Source: Apium graveolens (lineage: Eukaryota > Streptophyta > Magnoliopsida > Apiales > Apiaceae). Taken from it: a stretch of DNA of 64,000 nucleotides. The number at the start of each line of letters is the position of its first letter. Position 1 is the first letter of the stretch. The notes below the pieces were generated by a model. The model made no database searches and was not told the origin of the DNA. It saw only the letters and a list, made by a program, of their open reading frames with translations. The stretch covers positions 63,987,669 through 64,051,668 of the forward strand of contig NC_133650.1 in the NCBI RefSeq assembly GCF_009905375.1. Reading direction: 5' to 3'. Positions 44,805 to 55,345 of the stretch are shown one piece after another. A program made the position numbers and the translations under genes.

Positions 44805-44879
44805 AAACCTAGTCAATCCCTTCCATGGTGATATTTTTAACAGTACATGTTCCCCTTCTTGATAGTCCATATCCCTTCT
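44805..44879 (-). repeat. Second unit of the 83-bp tandem duplication
   Basis: Identical over 75 bp to 31311-31385; from 44880 the sequence continues into the integrase coding region (GGCTGGATCTGC). See the first unit at 31311. Confidence 0.85.
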
Positions 44880-44957
44880 GGCTGGATCTGCATACTTACG
44901 CTGTCGATTTTATGCCGCTTTGAGTCGCTTTCGAATAAGTTTAACTTTTTCCCTGGT

Positions 44958-45479
44958 TTATTGAATAATTTCTAGACCTAGAATCTTGCGCTCTCCAATT
45001 TCATGCCAACATGTAGGTGATCTGCATTTTCTTCCATATAAAGCTTCATAAGGTGGCATCCCGATATTCGCATGATAGATGTTGTTGTAAGAGAATTCCA
45101 CTAGCGGTAAATGCTCGTCCCAATTACCTTCAAAATCTATCGTGCATACACGTAACATATCTTCAATTGTCTGAATAGTCCTTTCACTTTGCCCGTCCGT
45201 CTGTGGATGATAAGCGATGCTCATGTTTAACTTGGTCCCTAGACATTCCTGGAATTGTCTCCAAAATTTCGAATTAAAACGGGGATCTCGATCCGATATT
45301 ATGGACACTGGTACTCCATGACGCATCACGATTTCCTTAAGATATAAATGTACTAACTTGTCAAGTGAAAACCTTTCGTTGATTGGAAGGAAATGTGCTG
45401 ACTTCGTTAACCTATCGATAATAACCCAAATTGCATCATGATTTTCTTTGGTCCTTGGAAGTCCTACTGTGAAATCCAT
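44958..45479 (-). CDS. Gypsy-2 integrase core
   Basis: Open minus-strand frame of 173 codons. The catalytic acidic triad is complete: Asp in [14 protein letters not shown] (with [10 protein letters not shown] before it), Asp in [14 protein letters not shown], Glu in [23 protein letters not shown] and [16 protein letters not shown] are typical gypsy blocks. It would join cDNA ends to chromosomal DNA. A stop near 44955 separates it from the C-terminal module, and the zinc domain upstream is also cut off by a stop near 45487. Confidence 0.92.
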   Translation of the reverse strand: MDFTVGLPRTKENHDAIWVIIDRLTKSAHFLPINERFSLDKLVHLYLKEIVMRHGVPVSIISDRDPRFNSKFWRQFQECLGTKLNMSIAYHPQTDGQSERTIQTIEDMLRVCTIDFEGNWDEHLPLVEFSYNNIYHANIGMPPYEALYGRKCRSPTCWHEIGERKILGLEIIQ

Positions 45480-45491
45480 TGCTAAGTGCTC

Positions 45492-45713
45492 CTATTTCCA
45501 TTCTGGAATATTTAGTGGTTGTAGTAATTTGCTCAGGCGTTGATGTTCAGCTTTGACTCGTTGAAATGTATAACACTTACTAACCCACTCCGCTATCTCT
45601 TTCTTCATATCTGGCCACCAAAAGTTTTCCTTCAGATCTCTATACATCTTGGTGCTTCTGGGATGAATTGAGTATCTTAAGCTGTGCGCGTCTTGTAAAA
45701 TTTCTGCTTTCAA
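45492..45713 (-). pseudogene. Gypsy-2 integrase zinc-binding domain
   Basis: HSLRYSIHPRSTKMYRDLKE then NFWWPDMKKEIAEWVSKC is the gypsy H2C2 domain. After SKC the family has xxCQRVKAEHQ; here the second cysteine is phenylalanine (CYTFQRVKAEHQ), so zinc binding is likely lost. It ends in LNIPEWK before a stop, where the core begins. Confidence 0.85.
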
Positions 45714-46284
45714 TTCTGGTATATTAGGTATCCAGATTCTCGAAGCAACTCAAAAAATTCCCTTGTCATCTTTTTGGCTGGTAATTTCTTCTCCTGACAA
45801 ATTGTCGATCTCATGATTTATTACTTCTTCTTGACATCTTCTTATTTTTTCCAATAATTCTGGCTGAAAAGTCATGGCATAAATCATTTCAGTGGAGCTT
45901 TATGGTAACACGAACTTCAATTTCCAATTTATCGAATTCTTTGACCAAGTCTTCTGAAGATGTTAACAAGTTCAATCTTTCCTTTCGACTCAATGCATCT
46001 GCTACTACATTCACTTTAACTGGATGATAATTGATTGATACGTCGTAATCTTTGATTAGCTCTATCCAACGTCGCTATCGCATGTTGAGTTCTTTCTGCG
46101 TGAAAATATACTTCAGACTTTTATGATCCGTGTAGATTTCACACTTCTCACCATAAAGGTAGTGTCTCCAGAGCTTCAGTGCGAATACGATTGCCGCTAG
46201 TTCCAGATCATGTGTCGGATATTTCTGCTCATGAGGCTTTAACTGTCTGGAAGCGTATGCGATTACATTGCCATGTTGCATCAA
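45714..46284 (-). pseudogene. Gypsy-2 RNase H
   Basis: The frame 46284-46075 has [40 protein letters not shown] and [19 protein letters not shown]. This is the gypsy RNase H with its second and third acidic residues. The start (SDAS-type aspartate) lies in the broken stretch before 46284. Downstream to 45714 the reading continues in other frames with VNVVADALSRKE-like sequence near 45990, interrupted by stops. Confidence 0.87.
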
Positions 46285-47361
46285 AACACATCCAAGTCCT
46301 CGATAAGAAGTGTCACTATAAATGACAAAATCTCCTTGATCGTCAAGTCAAACATGTACAGGTGCGGTTACCAGTCGATTCTTCAATTCTTGAAAATGCT
46401 CTTCGTATTTCTCATTCCATTCGAACTTTTCATTCTTCCGGGTCAACTTGGTTAATGGCGTGGCTATCTTTGCAAATTCTTTAACAAACCTTCTGTAATA
46501 ACCTGTTAATCCCAAGAAACTCCTGACTTCCATCGGAGTCTTTGGTCTTTCCCAATTTAAAATAACTTCAATCTTCGCTGGATCGACTTGAATTCCTTCA
46601 ACACTGATGATGTGTCCTAGAAATTGCACTTCCTTCAACCAAAATTTACATTTTGAAAATTTCACATAAAGTTGTTCTTTTCTCAACGTCTCCAATGTCA
46701 TTCTCAGGTGCTCTGCATGCTCGTCTTCAGTCCTCGAATAAATCAAGATGTCATCAATAGATACAATGATAAACTTATCCAGGTACTTCTTGAATACTCG
46801 GTTCATCAAATCCATGAATGATGTTGGTGCATTGGTTAGTCCAAATGCCATCACAAGAAATTCGTAATGTTCATATCTCGTGTGCAACGCAGTCTTTGGA
46901 ATATCTTCTGCCTTGATCTTCAACTGATGATAGCCTGATCGCAAGTCAATTTTTGAATACCACGCCGCTCCTTTCAGTTGATCAAATAAGTCATCGATTC
47001 GAGGCAAAGGATATTTATTCTTGATAGTTAACTTGTTCAGCTCACGATAATCAATACATAGTCACATGCTACCGTTCTTCTTTTTCACGAACAACACTGG
47101 TGCGCCCTATGGGGACACACTAGGCCTTATGATTCCTTTGTCGAGAACATCCTGCAATTGCTTTACCAATTCTTTCATTTTAACAGGCGCCATTCGATAC
47201 AGAGCTTTTGAAATTGGTTCAGTCCCTGGTGTCAAATCAATAGTGAACTCGATTTCTCGATCCGGAGGTAATCCTGGAAGTTCGTCTGGAAAGACATCGG
47301 GAAACTCACAAACTACAGGAATATCTTCAATCTTCGGATTTTCTTTTACCATATCCAACAT
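46285..47361 (-). pseudogene. Gypsy-2 reverse transcriptase
   Basis: The frame 47361-47107 opens with FPDVFPDELPGLPPDREIEF. After a stop in place of the Trp of SPWGAPV and another in place of the Arg of GSMRLCIDYR, it continues 47007-46348. There it has [35 protein letters not shown] and the catalytic IDDILIYS (within [13 protein letters not shown]), then [14 protein letters not shown]. Both nonsense changes (TGG to TAG, CGA to TGA) are transitions. The palm catalytic aspartates are intact, but two stops prevent a full product. Confidence 0.92.
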
Positions 47362-47397
47362 ATAAGCTAAGTAAGCTTGACATCCTTGATGTCACAA

Positions 47398-47835
47398 TCA
47401 CTTTATTTGCAATATCGATAAGAATTTCTGTTTTTGTTTTTTACCTTTGAACGTTATCGTTGCATTTTCTTCGGTTCGTAGTTTTACCTTCTTGTTTGCA
47501 CAATCGATTTGAGCATTATTATTGGCTAACCAATCCATTCTTAAAATAACATCAAATTCTCCTAACTTGAAAGGCATCAAATCAACTGAGAAATAATATC
47601 CCGCTATTTCAATATCACAACCTGGACACACTCGATCTACCGCAATCTGATCATCATTTGCTAACTTTATAATTAACACCTCATCTAACCACTGAACCTC
47701 ACAATATATCTTAGGAATAAAATCTTCAGGAATAAAAGACCTCATAGCTCCCGAATCAATCAATACTTGAGCATTTACAGAATTCACAGGAAGCGTACCT
47801 GCAACCACATTCGGACTTTGTACCACTTTTTTCAT
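47398..47835 (-). pseudogene. Gypsy-2 aspartic protease
   Basis: 145-codon frame with VLIDSGAMRSFI (family LIDSGATxSFI; the catalytic Asp is present, Thr changed to Met) and FDVILRMDWLANNNAQIDC (family VILGMDWL, Gly to Arg). It would cleave the gag-pol polyprotein. It lies in the normal position between gag and RT and is separated from RT by a frameshift or stop near 47398. Confidence 0.88.
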
Positions 47836-48366
47836 TGAAATGTTGAAAGTCCTTGCCCTGGGCTGATTCTGTGGTGGTGGTGGTAGAGGTAATGCTAAAA
47901 CTCTTGGAATGCTGGTGGCTATTGCTGCTCCTCTACAGTCCTTAGGAATGTGTCATTTTCTTCCGTATTGGAAACAAGTGACTTCGGCCTTTCCCATCGG
48001 ACATTTTCCAGAGTAGTGTCCCTTCTGCTTGCACTTGAAACACGTGACATTTGGCTTGTTGCAAATCCCAGTATGCTTCTTCCCACATATTCTGCAATCA
48101 GGTATAGGTGGTCGGATAAGTTTCTGCTGGTTTGGAGCTGGAAGTCAGTTACCCGTCCTCTGGTTACTCTGCTCTGTCCTTCTGAAATTCACATTTCCCC
48201 GGGCTTGGAATCCCGACCTTCTATTGGAACGGTTCTGGAAACTTCCTGATCCCTTCTCTTTCTGAGATGCTTCACTCTCTCTTTCAATAATCATGGCCTT
48301 CTGAACAACGATTCTATAAGTTGTCAACTCGAACACTGCTACCCTGTTACGGATCCATGGCTTCAA
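47836..48366 (-). pseudogene. Gypsy-2 gag C-terminus with two zinc-binding motifs
   Basis: The frame 48366-48145 covers KPWIRNRVAVFELTTYRIVV and a basic Ser/Gly/Arg/Gln stretch. After a stop it shows CRICGKKHTGICNK (48060-48101) and CFKCKQKGHYSGKCP (48001-48040), the second a canonical CX2CX4HX4C knuckle. A third decayed knuckle (CFQYGRK) follows. Nucleic-acid binding and RNA packaging are the family role. Confidence 0.85.
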
Positions 48367-48387
48367 TCCCTACTGAAACCTTTTGGG

Positions 48388-48836
48388 TCACTTTTCATCA
48401 GTATCCACCTGCTCGGGAACAAATCTGGCCAATTCAGTGAACTTGGCTTCATAATCCGCGACCGACAAATTACACTGCTTCAACTCCAAGAACTTGATCT
48501 CCATCTTATTCTTCATGTAACGAGGAAAATACTTCTCCAGAAAAAGATCGGTAAATCTATCCCAAGTCAATACACCTTCACCTTCCAAAGCTTTCTTTGA
48601 TCCCACCAGTAATTGGCCTCACCTTTCAGAAAGTAACTAGAGAAATCCGTCTTTTGATCTTCCTCAACTTTTTCTAATGTAAAGGCCTTTTCCATTTCTT
48701 TTAACCAAGCTCTCTCCTTTGTGGGATCTGTGGAACCTTCGAATTTCGGAGGCTTCACCGACTGGAATTGCTTGAAAGTAACTACCGGTGCTGCTGCTGG
48801 TACTTGTTGCTCTGGATGAACGGTTTGTTGTAACAT
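48388..48836 (-). pseudogene. Gypsy-2 gag core
   Basis: Two overlapping frames (48836-48567 and 48606-48388) carry FKQFQSVKPPKFEGSTDPTK, ERAWLKEMEKAF, then LTWDRFTDLFLEKYFPRYMK and FLELKQCNLSVADYEAKFTE. This is the gypsy Retrotrans_gag domain. A frameshift near 48600 (GEANYWWDQ then KKALEGEGV) splits it. Confidence 0.87.
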
Positions 48837-48839
48837 TTA

Positions 48840-49511
48840 TTGTTGAAACTGTTGCTGTTGCTGCTACATCCGTTGCTGCATCATCATCATCTGTTGTTGC
48901 ATGAGGTGGAACATTTGGTCCATTTAGTTATTATTATTCTGACCCTCGGTATTATCATTAGACGAGTCAGGTCTTGCTTTTCTTTTAGATGTCATAGTTC
49001 TGATAATAAAACAATTGTTCTTTTAATAACAGTTTATTAAATAGGTGATATAAATAAAGAAACAAATTGTATAGTATTAAAACAAAATTTAAACATTTGA
49101 TATGAGAAAGAAACCAATTTACAAAATATCTAAAACAAATAATTAAAACAATTTGATATTTATGTACATCATTTTGAAGTAATTGAAAATTTCAGAAAAG
49201 TAAATGGTACAACATGGTTGTATATAAAAACAACATTTTGAAATAGTGCAACGATAAAATAGTAAAATAAATGTAAATGCTTAAAAAACTGAAATTAAAA
49301 GAAAACGTGAAAATTCTCATTTTATATATATAGATAGGACACCAGCTGCAGGTGTCAGTGCTTGATACAAAAGGTCTACAACATATCAGTCATCCTACTA
49401 CTACTCCCAGTCAAAACTAGCGGCTACACGCATACAAACTAGTCATACTATACTATGTTGCATCTATCTACATATAATACATATGGTACAACATCATACT
49501 GTCAACTGAGA
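48840..49511 (-). other. Gypsy-2 leader between proline-rich ORF and gag
   Basis: 48840-48990 is a CAG/CAA-rich (Gln/Met) stretch on the minus strand that probably encodes the gag N-terminus, beginning at ATG codons around 48990. 49000-49511 is AT-rich with no ORF; nothing else is recognised. Confidence 0.5.
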
Positions 49512-50334
49512 TCAGAATTCGGGTGACACACAGCTCAACTCCCGTTGTAGCGCCTCTAGTACGTACTCGGTAAGTCTCACAGCCCTACGATATACGGCAT
49601 CAGTGCGCACATCTTGCTGTCTCAAATCAACCATCTCTTGAGATCCTGCCATAAGTATCTGGCGAAGTCTATCCCTCAGTATATAATCTGGATGAAGTGC
49701 TCTGACTAGTCCATCCTCTCTGGTCTCGAACAACCCAAGTATCTCTCGACACTCATTCTGCCATCTCAGCCTCTCCTCCCTCTCACTCTGGAACTGCTGG
49801 TAAGATATCATATGAGACTCACGAAGATCAGTTTGGGAACCTCGGGTAGGTAATGGCTGGTCAACAACTACCTCATCCATGAACTCCTGCTGTGGAAACT
49901 GGTAAATCCCATGTACAGGTGCATAAGTAGCCAACGGTGTAGGAAATAAAATAGGTTGCTCCTGGGGTGCATACATAGGTGGCTCGGGCTCTGGCTGGAA
50001 CTGTGGAATCTCAGGCTGTGGTAGTGGAATCTGCGGCTCTAACTCCTCCCACTGGGGAATGTCAACCATATCAGGAATATCAAACATTGGAAACTCTAAC
50101 GGTGGAAATTCAGGTATCTCCAGCTCAAAATGAGTAAAATAATCAACAAAATCAGGTACCTCTGGTGCAGGGGGTAAGAATAACTGCTCTAGTGCGGGTC
50201 CCTGAGGTAATGGTGGTGGTGGTGGCAATGGAGGAAATGCCTGAAATGATGCTGGTGCTAGTGCTGGTGCTGGTGCTGCCACTAGGTCTGACTCGGTACT
50301 CGGTCCGCTCCGAGAATGACGCTGAAGAAGCCAT
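49512..50334 (-). pseudogene. Proline-rich extra ORF of Gypsy-2, upstream of gag
   Basis: The 256-codon frame 50282-49512 has a strongly proline-rich N-terminal half (LPPPPPLPQGP and repeated PEIP/PEFPPLEF units). Its C-terminal half is charged and probably helical (FQSEREERLRWQNECREILG, then RLTEYVLEALQREL). A start ATG at 50334 begins another frame (MASSASFSERTEYRVRP) that joins it if a frameshift occurs in the GCACCAGCACC repeat near 50260-50285. It lies 170 bp after the primer site, ahead of gag. I do not recognise its family; it is not a standard gypsy domain. Function unknown. Confidence 0.65.
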
Positions 50335-50505
50335 CTAATATAATAATCATAACATAAGAAGAAAAATCAAATCACATGCCTAAGCTCACAAATTCCTAAT
50401 CTAACAACAAACAACCCTAATACCCTTACTCCTATCTCATGTAATCTTCCTATCTTATCTTAACTCTTAACTCTAATGTTCTTGTTTTCAAAGGCCAAAA
50501 CCTAA

Positions 50506-50517
50506 GCTCTGATGCCA
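50506..50517 (-). promoter_or_regulatory. Primer-binding site of Gypsy-2
   Basis: Minus strand TGGCATCAGAGC, two bases after the LTR end; one mismatch to the usual TGGTATCAGAGC. Confidence 0.85.
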
Positions 50518-50519
50518 AC

Positions 50520-53500
50520 TATAACACCCTCCAAATCTGGGGTATAGATTTGGGGCATTATTAACACTAACTACTCACTAAACCTGTAAAAGCATAATAT
50601 AAATAAAATAATTACCCCGAACTACTACTACTCATGATCTTTCAAGGCTAAGGATTGGAAACAAGAACGATAAACCAACTTTATTACAAACCAGTTTAAA
50701 CAATCTGTCTCAATACTCTCGTTGTTACAAAACTTTATTCTATCTATATTCCACACTAAACAACTTTTATTCAAACCATCACTATTACTACTTATCCTGC
50801 TACAGCTGCTCTGGCATCTCAAAACTCTCTTCTGGAATAGGGATAAACACCCTTGGTATTAGAGGGTCCCGCTGCTTGACCTGCTTCTTGACTACTCGGG
50901 TTCTGATGGGTTTCATTCTCTACCTTAACTGAAAAACAAGGTGAACAATAATAAAAGGGAATGAGCCAAAATTGCTCAAAAAGACTGCATCAATTTATAT
51001 AGTATAACGAGAAAAGAATATATGAATCATAATCTACTGGTTTGAACAACCATCTGTTTCTGTATAGAATAATAACATGCCATTACTGGTGAGTACCAAA
51101 TGAACAAGACTGGAAACAAGAACCAACATATGCACTATAACCTGCTGATCAGTCAGGATACAGTGCGGATCTATACCCAACTGCATAGACCCAACCAACA
51201 TATGGAGTACTCAGGAAACTATGGCCTAAAAATCAAAGGTCCGGTTAATACCCGGCCTATATCATAACCATCCAGTCCATAGCTCAGCATCAGGAATAAT
51301 CAGAATGCTTTTGATGTATCCCAATATCAGGATATATCAGAGTATATGTAACAAGGGTAAAAGTATTGGAATATGAATAGAGGATTCAATAAATTGGGAG
51401 AAATCAAGAATCGAAATGGAACAGAATCAAGAATCAATAATTTGTATATCAGTGTGTATGATCAATAATTATAAAGGTATAATTAATATGGAAAGTGGAG
51501 TATATTTCACTATTCTGAACTTAAAATAGGGAAAAACTTGCCTGGCGCGTACTTAACCTTGTATGACTCACCGCCTTCCATTTCCTGCTTGATTCGCCTT
51601 ATTGATACTGAATCTATCATGAAAAGACATTTGTTTAGATAACTTACTTCATACGCGTATCTCGAATTGATATTACGTAGCCCTAATCGTCTACCCATAC
51701 GATTCTGTCACACTCGTATATATAAATATATAAAATTATATAACACATAAGGTTCACATAATCACATAAAGCACATAGCACATAAGGCACATAATTCATT
51801 TTAGACTCATAACTACTTTTAGAATCGATACTAGACATATACCTCCATTAACCAATCCTATCTGGTTCGATTTATCATTTTTCGGGATTTATTAGGCTCG
51901 ATTCAATCCCTAATAGGGCCTATAACAATTAACTATCACAAAATGACTCACTTTCGGAAGAAATTATGATTTATAATTATTTTTAATGGAATCGTTTCAT
52001 TTTTCTGAGTCTACGGGCTTTCATTTCACTCGAATCGGACTAACGGTTTAATTACTACGCAACAAACAAGATTTAATTAATTATAAATAATTAAATATAA
52101 TTAAATGAACCTTAATTATATTTTTAAATAATTATTTAATATTTATTGCATTTAAAAATAATTAATCCTTTATTATTAGGATTAATTACAATTTATTACC
52201 AATAATCACTAATTATTATCAATTATATGACTAAATCGATTATTAACAGATAATTATTCGATACGAATAATTATTACGACACTTTTTGAATAAATAAATT
52301 ATCTCTCGAATAATAAATCTACTTATTGAATCACTACTCGTATAAATACGAGTTACTCATATTATTCGACTAATTATCGAATTATTAATCGTATTATTTG
52401 ATTATTTTTAATCCTATTTATAATTTAATTACTTAATTATTAAATAATAAATAAATAATTAAGGTATTAAATAAATAATTAAGCTATTAAATAAATAATT
52501 AAATAATTAAATAAATAATGATTTTTGAATTTCTTTATTAATAAAATAATTTAGAAATTATTAATAATATTTTTTCAGAATTTAAAACTAATTTTTATTA
52601 GATTTTTAGAATTATTAAAACTGATTTTGATTTTACAAAATATAAATAAATAATTAATAATCCAGAAACACTATTCAAGAAATGAGTTTGGGTTTTGGGG
52701 GATCAAACCTAAGTCATTTCCCGGGTCGAAACCGGGTCGACTCGGGTTGCTCAAGAACATGTCGGCCGGTTGCCAGAACCCGGCACCGACGGCTTTTTCC
52801 GGGGACTGCGAATCGACAATGAACCACGATGACACCTCAATTTCTGCCTCGTTTTCGTTCAACAATCAAGCCTAACAACCTCCCCTGTCTATTTCCTCCT
52901 TCCTCCATCTTTCCGGACGTCGGGAGCCTCGCGAACGGCGGCGGCGGCGCCATTTTCGGCGATGCTAAAACGGAAACCAAAACATACAAGACCGGTACCA
53001 ATCGATCGAGGATTCAACGATCTACAAGCCTATACCAACAGAATATTCTAACAACTAACCAAAATCAAAACCCGAATTCATAAATTAAACCCGAAAATAT
53101 AAAATTAAAATCGAGTAATCAAACAGCGAAATCAATTACAGAATCGAATAGAGAATTCAATAAGCTTCAAAACGGTTACTTACATTCTTGATTTGGTGAA
53201 CAGAAACACCTTCAATTTGTGCTTTGATTCTTAAGAACTCCAAACCCTAATTTCAGAGAATTGGGGATTTTCTTGATTTTTCTGATTTTTTATGATTATT
53301 AATAAATAATTAACAATTAATCAGCTATTTATATTTATGAAAATAATACCCCCAAATAAAATTAAGGGGCTAATAACATATCTAATAAAAATATTAGGCC
53401 CTAATTTTTATAATTATTGGGTATCAATTATGAATTTTTAAATATCCAATAAATACAAAATATATGCCAAAAATTCCCAAAAATTTTAAATATTACAAAA

Positions 53501-53929
53501 ATGCAAAGAAAAATGAAATTTGATAATCTCATGATCATATAAAAAAAATGTGATTATTGTGGGGTTTTTGACTCCCGAAGGGGTCCTAAAAAGTCATTTT
53601 TCGCGAACAACTTAAATTTGTAAAACGTCTAGGGGTTCAGAATAGCGATATGGTATAGGCCGTTCTTCGCAAAATAGGGCCAATAATTTTGTTTGAAATA
53701 CGGGCTTTTAAAACATTGTTTGAGCTGTACGGTTTTTGAAATAAAACTTATAACTTACAATAAAACACTCAATAAATACCCGAAACATATTCTGATCAAA
53801 ACAGACAACACATAGCACATAACACATAGCAATTAGGGTTTTACGACTCAACACATTTAATTACATAATAATACACATAAATTATTTTTATTAGAACATA
53901 ATACAAGCGTAATTTTCTCGGTCGTTACA
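50520..53929 (-). repeat. 5' LTR of Gypsy-2 (3410 bp)
   Basis: On the minus strand TGTAACGACCGAG to GGTGTTATA. It matches the interrupted 3' LTR with frequent substitutions (about 20 in the first 270 bp by eye). A TATA box is at 53324-53333 (minus TATAAATAGC). The region 52090-52680 is extremely AT-rich with ATTTAATTA units. The GC-rich part at 52690-52990 has non-coding ORFs. Confidence 0.92.
53324..53333 (-). promoter_or_regulatory. TATA box of the Gypsy-2 5' LTR
   Basis: TATAAATAGC on the minus strand, at the same place as in the 3' LTR (30306-30315). Confidence 0.6.
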
Positions 53930-54529
53930 TTTTGGACTTAAGAACGTAGGAGTTATATGCCAGAGATTGGTAAAGAAGATATTTTCCCATCTAATTGAAA
54001 AGACCATGGAGGTCTATGTTGATGACATGTTAGGCAAAAGCCTAGCCAAGAATGATCATATTAATCACCTCAGAGAGGCATTAGAAGTGCTAAGGCACCG
54101 CAAGATGATGTTAAACCCCACCAAGTGTGCTTTTGCGTTGGATATGGAAAATTTTTGGGTCACATGGTCTCGAAGAGAGGAATCGAGACCAACCTCGACA
54201 AGATCAAAGCCATCCTAGACATGGAGCCACCACACTCCATCAAGGATGTTCAGAAGCTGACCGGAAGAATCGCAGCTCTAGGGAGGTTCATCTACAAGTC
54301 TGGAGATAAATGCCTGTCCTTTTTCAAACCCCTTAAGAAGGTGAAGAATTTTGAGTGGAAAACTAAAAGCCAAGAGGCCGTCGAACAGCTGAAGAAGTAC
54401 ATGAATAAGGCCCAATTTCTAGTCAAATCAAGTCCGGAGAATATCCTTTACTTATACCTCACGGTCTCTAAACAAGCCGTGAGTGCAGTCTTGATAAAGG
54501 AAGAACAAAAACTCCAGAAGCCTGTCTAA
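53930..54529 (+). pseudogene. Tat reverse transcriptase C-terminal half and first RNase H
   Basis: It resumes the Tat RT after the Gypsy-2 insertion: FGLKN, then LVKKIFSHLIEKTMEVYVDD followed by MLGKS, containing the catalytic YVDD. A frameshift near 54130 leads to GKFLGHMVSKRGIETNLDKI and LTGRIAALGRFI, the RT thumb. KNFEWKTKSQEAVEQLK and LYLTVSKQAVSAVLIKEEQK begin the gypsy RNase H (in which LYLAVS replaces the usual YSDAS). A stop falls at 54527. Confidence 0.9.
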
Positions 54530-54840
54530 TATGTGAGCAAGGTACTCCACGGAGCAGAGTTGAACTATTCCGCCACTGAGAAGTTTGCACTTGCCCTCAT
54601 CACAGCCTCGAGAAAGTTGAGACCATACTTCCAGGCCCACAAGATCGAAGTCCTGACATACCAACCTTTGACAAACATTCTTCACAGCCCGAAGGCAAGT
54701 GGCCGACTCATAAAATAGGAAATTAAGTTAGGTGAATTTGACATCAAATACAAGCCTCGAACAGCCATCAAGGCTCAGGCCTTAGCAGACTTCATGGTTG
54801 AATGCACCATTGATGACCAAAAAGTCGGAAGGCAAGAAAT
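54530..54840 (+). pseudogene. Tat first RNase H, C-terminal part
   Basis: YVSKVLHGAELNYSATEKFA then LALITASRKLRPYFQAHKIE is the gypsy RNase H as found in Tat. A stop at 54716 precedes KLGEFDIKYKPRTAIKAQAL with ADFMVE, the typical end of this domain and connector to the second RNase H. Confidence 0.85.
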
Positions 54841-54856
54841 AGTAACCCCGGAAGGA

Positions 54857-54888
54857 GAAGAGAGAGAGAGAGACAGAGAAAGAGAGAT
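54857..54888 (+). repeat. GA-rich microsatellite within Tat pol
   Basis: AGAGAGAGAGAGACAGAGAAAGAGAGA lies in the connector between the two RNase H domains. It encodes Glu/Arg repeats and probably reflects expansion in a tolerant linker. A stop follows closely. Confidence 0.9.
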
Positions 54889-54899
54889 AAGGGTGCGAC

Positions 54900-55345
54900 T
54901 CTGAAAGAGTATTGGGTTCTCCATTTTGACGGAGCGTCCAAAATGAAATCTAGTAGTGCAGGACTAGTCCTGTAAAGCCCCAAAGGGTTCATGATTGAGT
55001 ATGTTTTGAAGTTGGAATTCCCAACTATGAACAACGAAGCAGAATACGAAGCTTTGATAGCCGGCTTAGGCTTGGCTAGAGCCGTGAGGGCCAAAAACAT
55101 TAAAATTTTTGGAGATTCGAGACTTGTGGTTGTTTAAGTCAACGGAGAGTTTGAGGCCAGGGATGATAAAATAACCAAGTACCTGAGAGTTGTAAAGGGA
55201 ATATTGAATCAGTTTGATGAATGGTACGCCGAGCATATTCCGAGAGAGGAGAACACTACGTTCGATGCCTTATCTAAGTTTGCCTCGTCTGATATCGATA
55301 ACTATCTGAGAAGTATCTACTTTCAGGTCCTGAAAACTCACCAAT
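54900..55345 (+). pseudogene. Tat second (archaeal-type) RNase H
   Basis: Readable as YWVLHFDGASKMKSSSAGLV, NNEAEYEALIAGLGLARAV, IFGDSRLVVV and REENTTFDALSKFASS. These four blocks carry the D-E-D-D residues of type-1 RNase H proteins of the archaeal kind acquired by Tat elements. Stops at about 54973 and 55136 break it. Having two RNase H domains is the clearest lineage marker here. Confidence 0.85.

Larger units (their letters stand above)
24188..53929 (-). mobile_element. Gypsy-2: minus-strand chromovirus (Tekay/Del-like), nested in the Tat RT
   Basis: The two LTRs are in the same orientation: 24188-30906 (itself interrupted) and 50520-53929. Between them on the minus strand lie primer site, proline-rich ORF, gag, zinc knuckles, PR, RT, RNase H, IN and a chromodomain-like tail, then the polypurine tract. 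RT before IN is the gypsy order. Flanks are TTTTA on the left and TTTTG on the right, a 5-bp target duplication with one change; the Tat RT reads through as GCT-TTT-GGA when it is excised. Total span is 29.7 kb, of which about 16.8 kb is later insertions. LTRs differ by several percent, so it is old. Confidence 0.92.
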
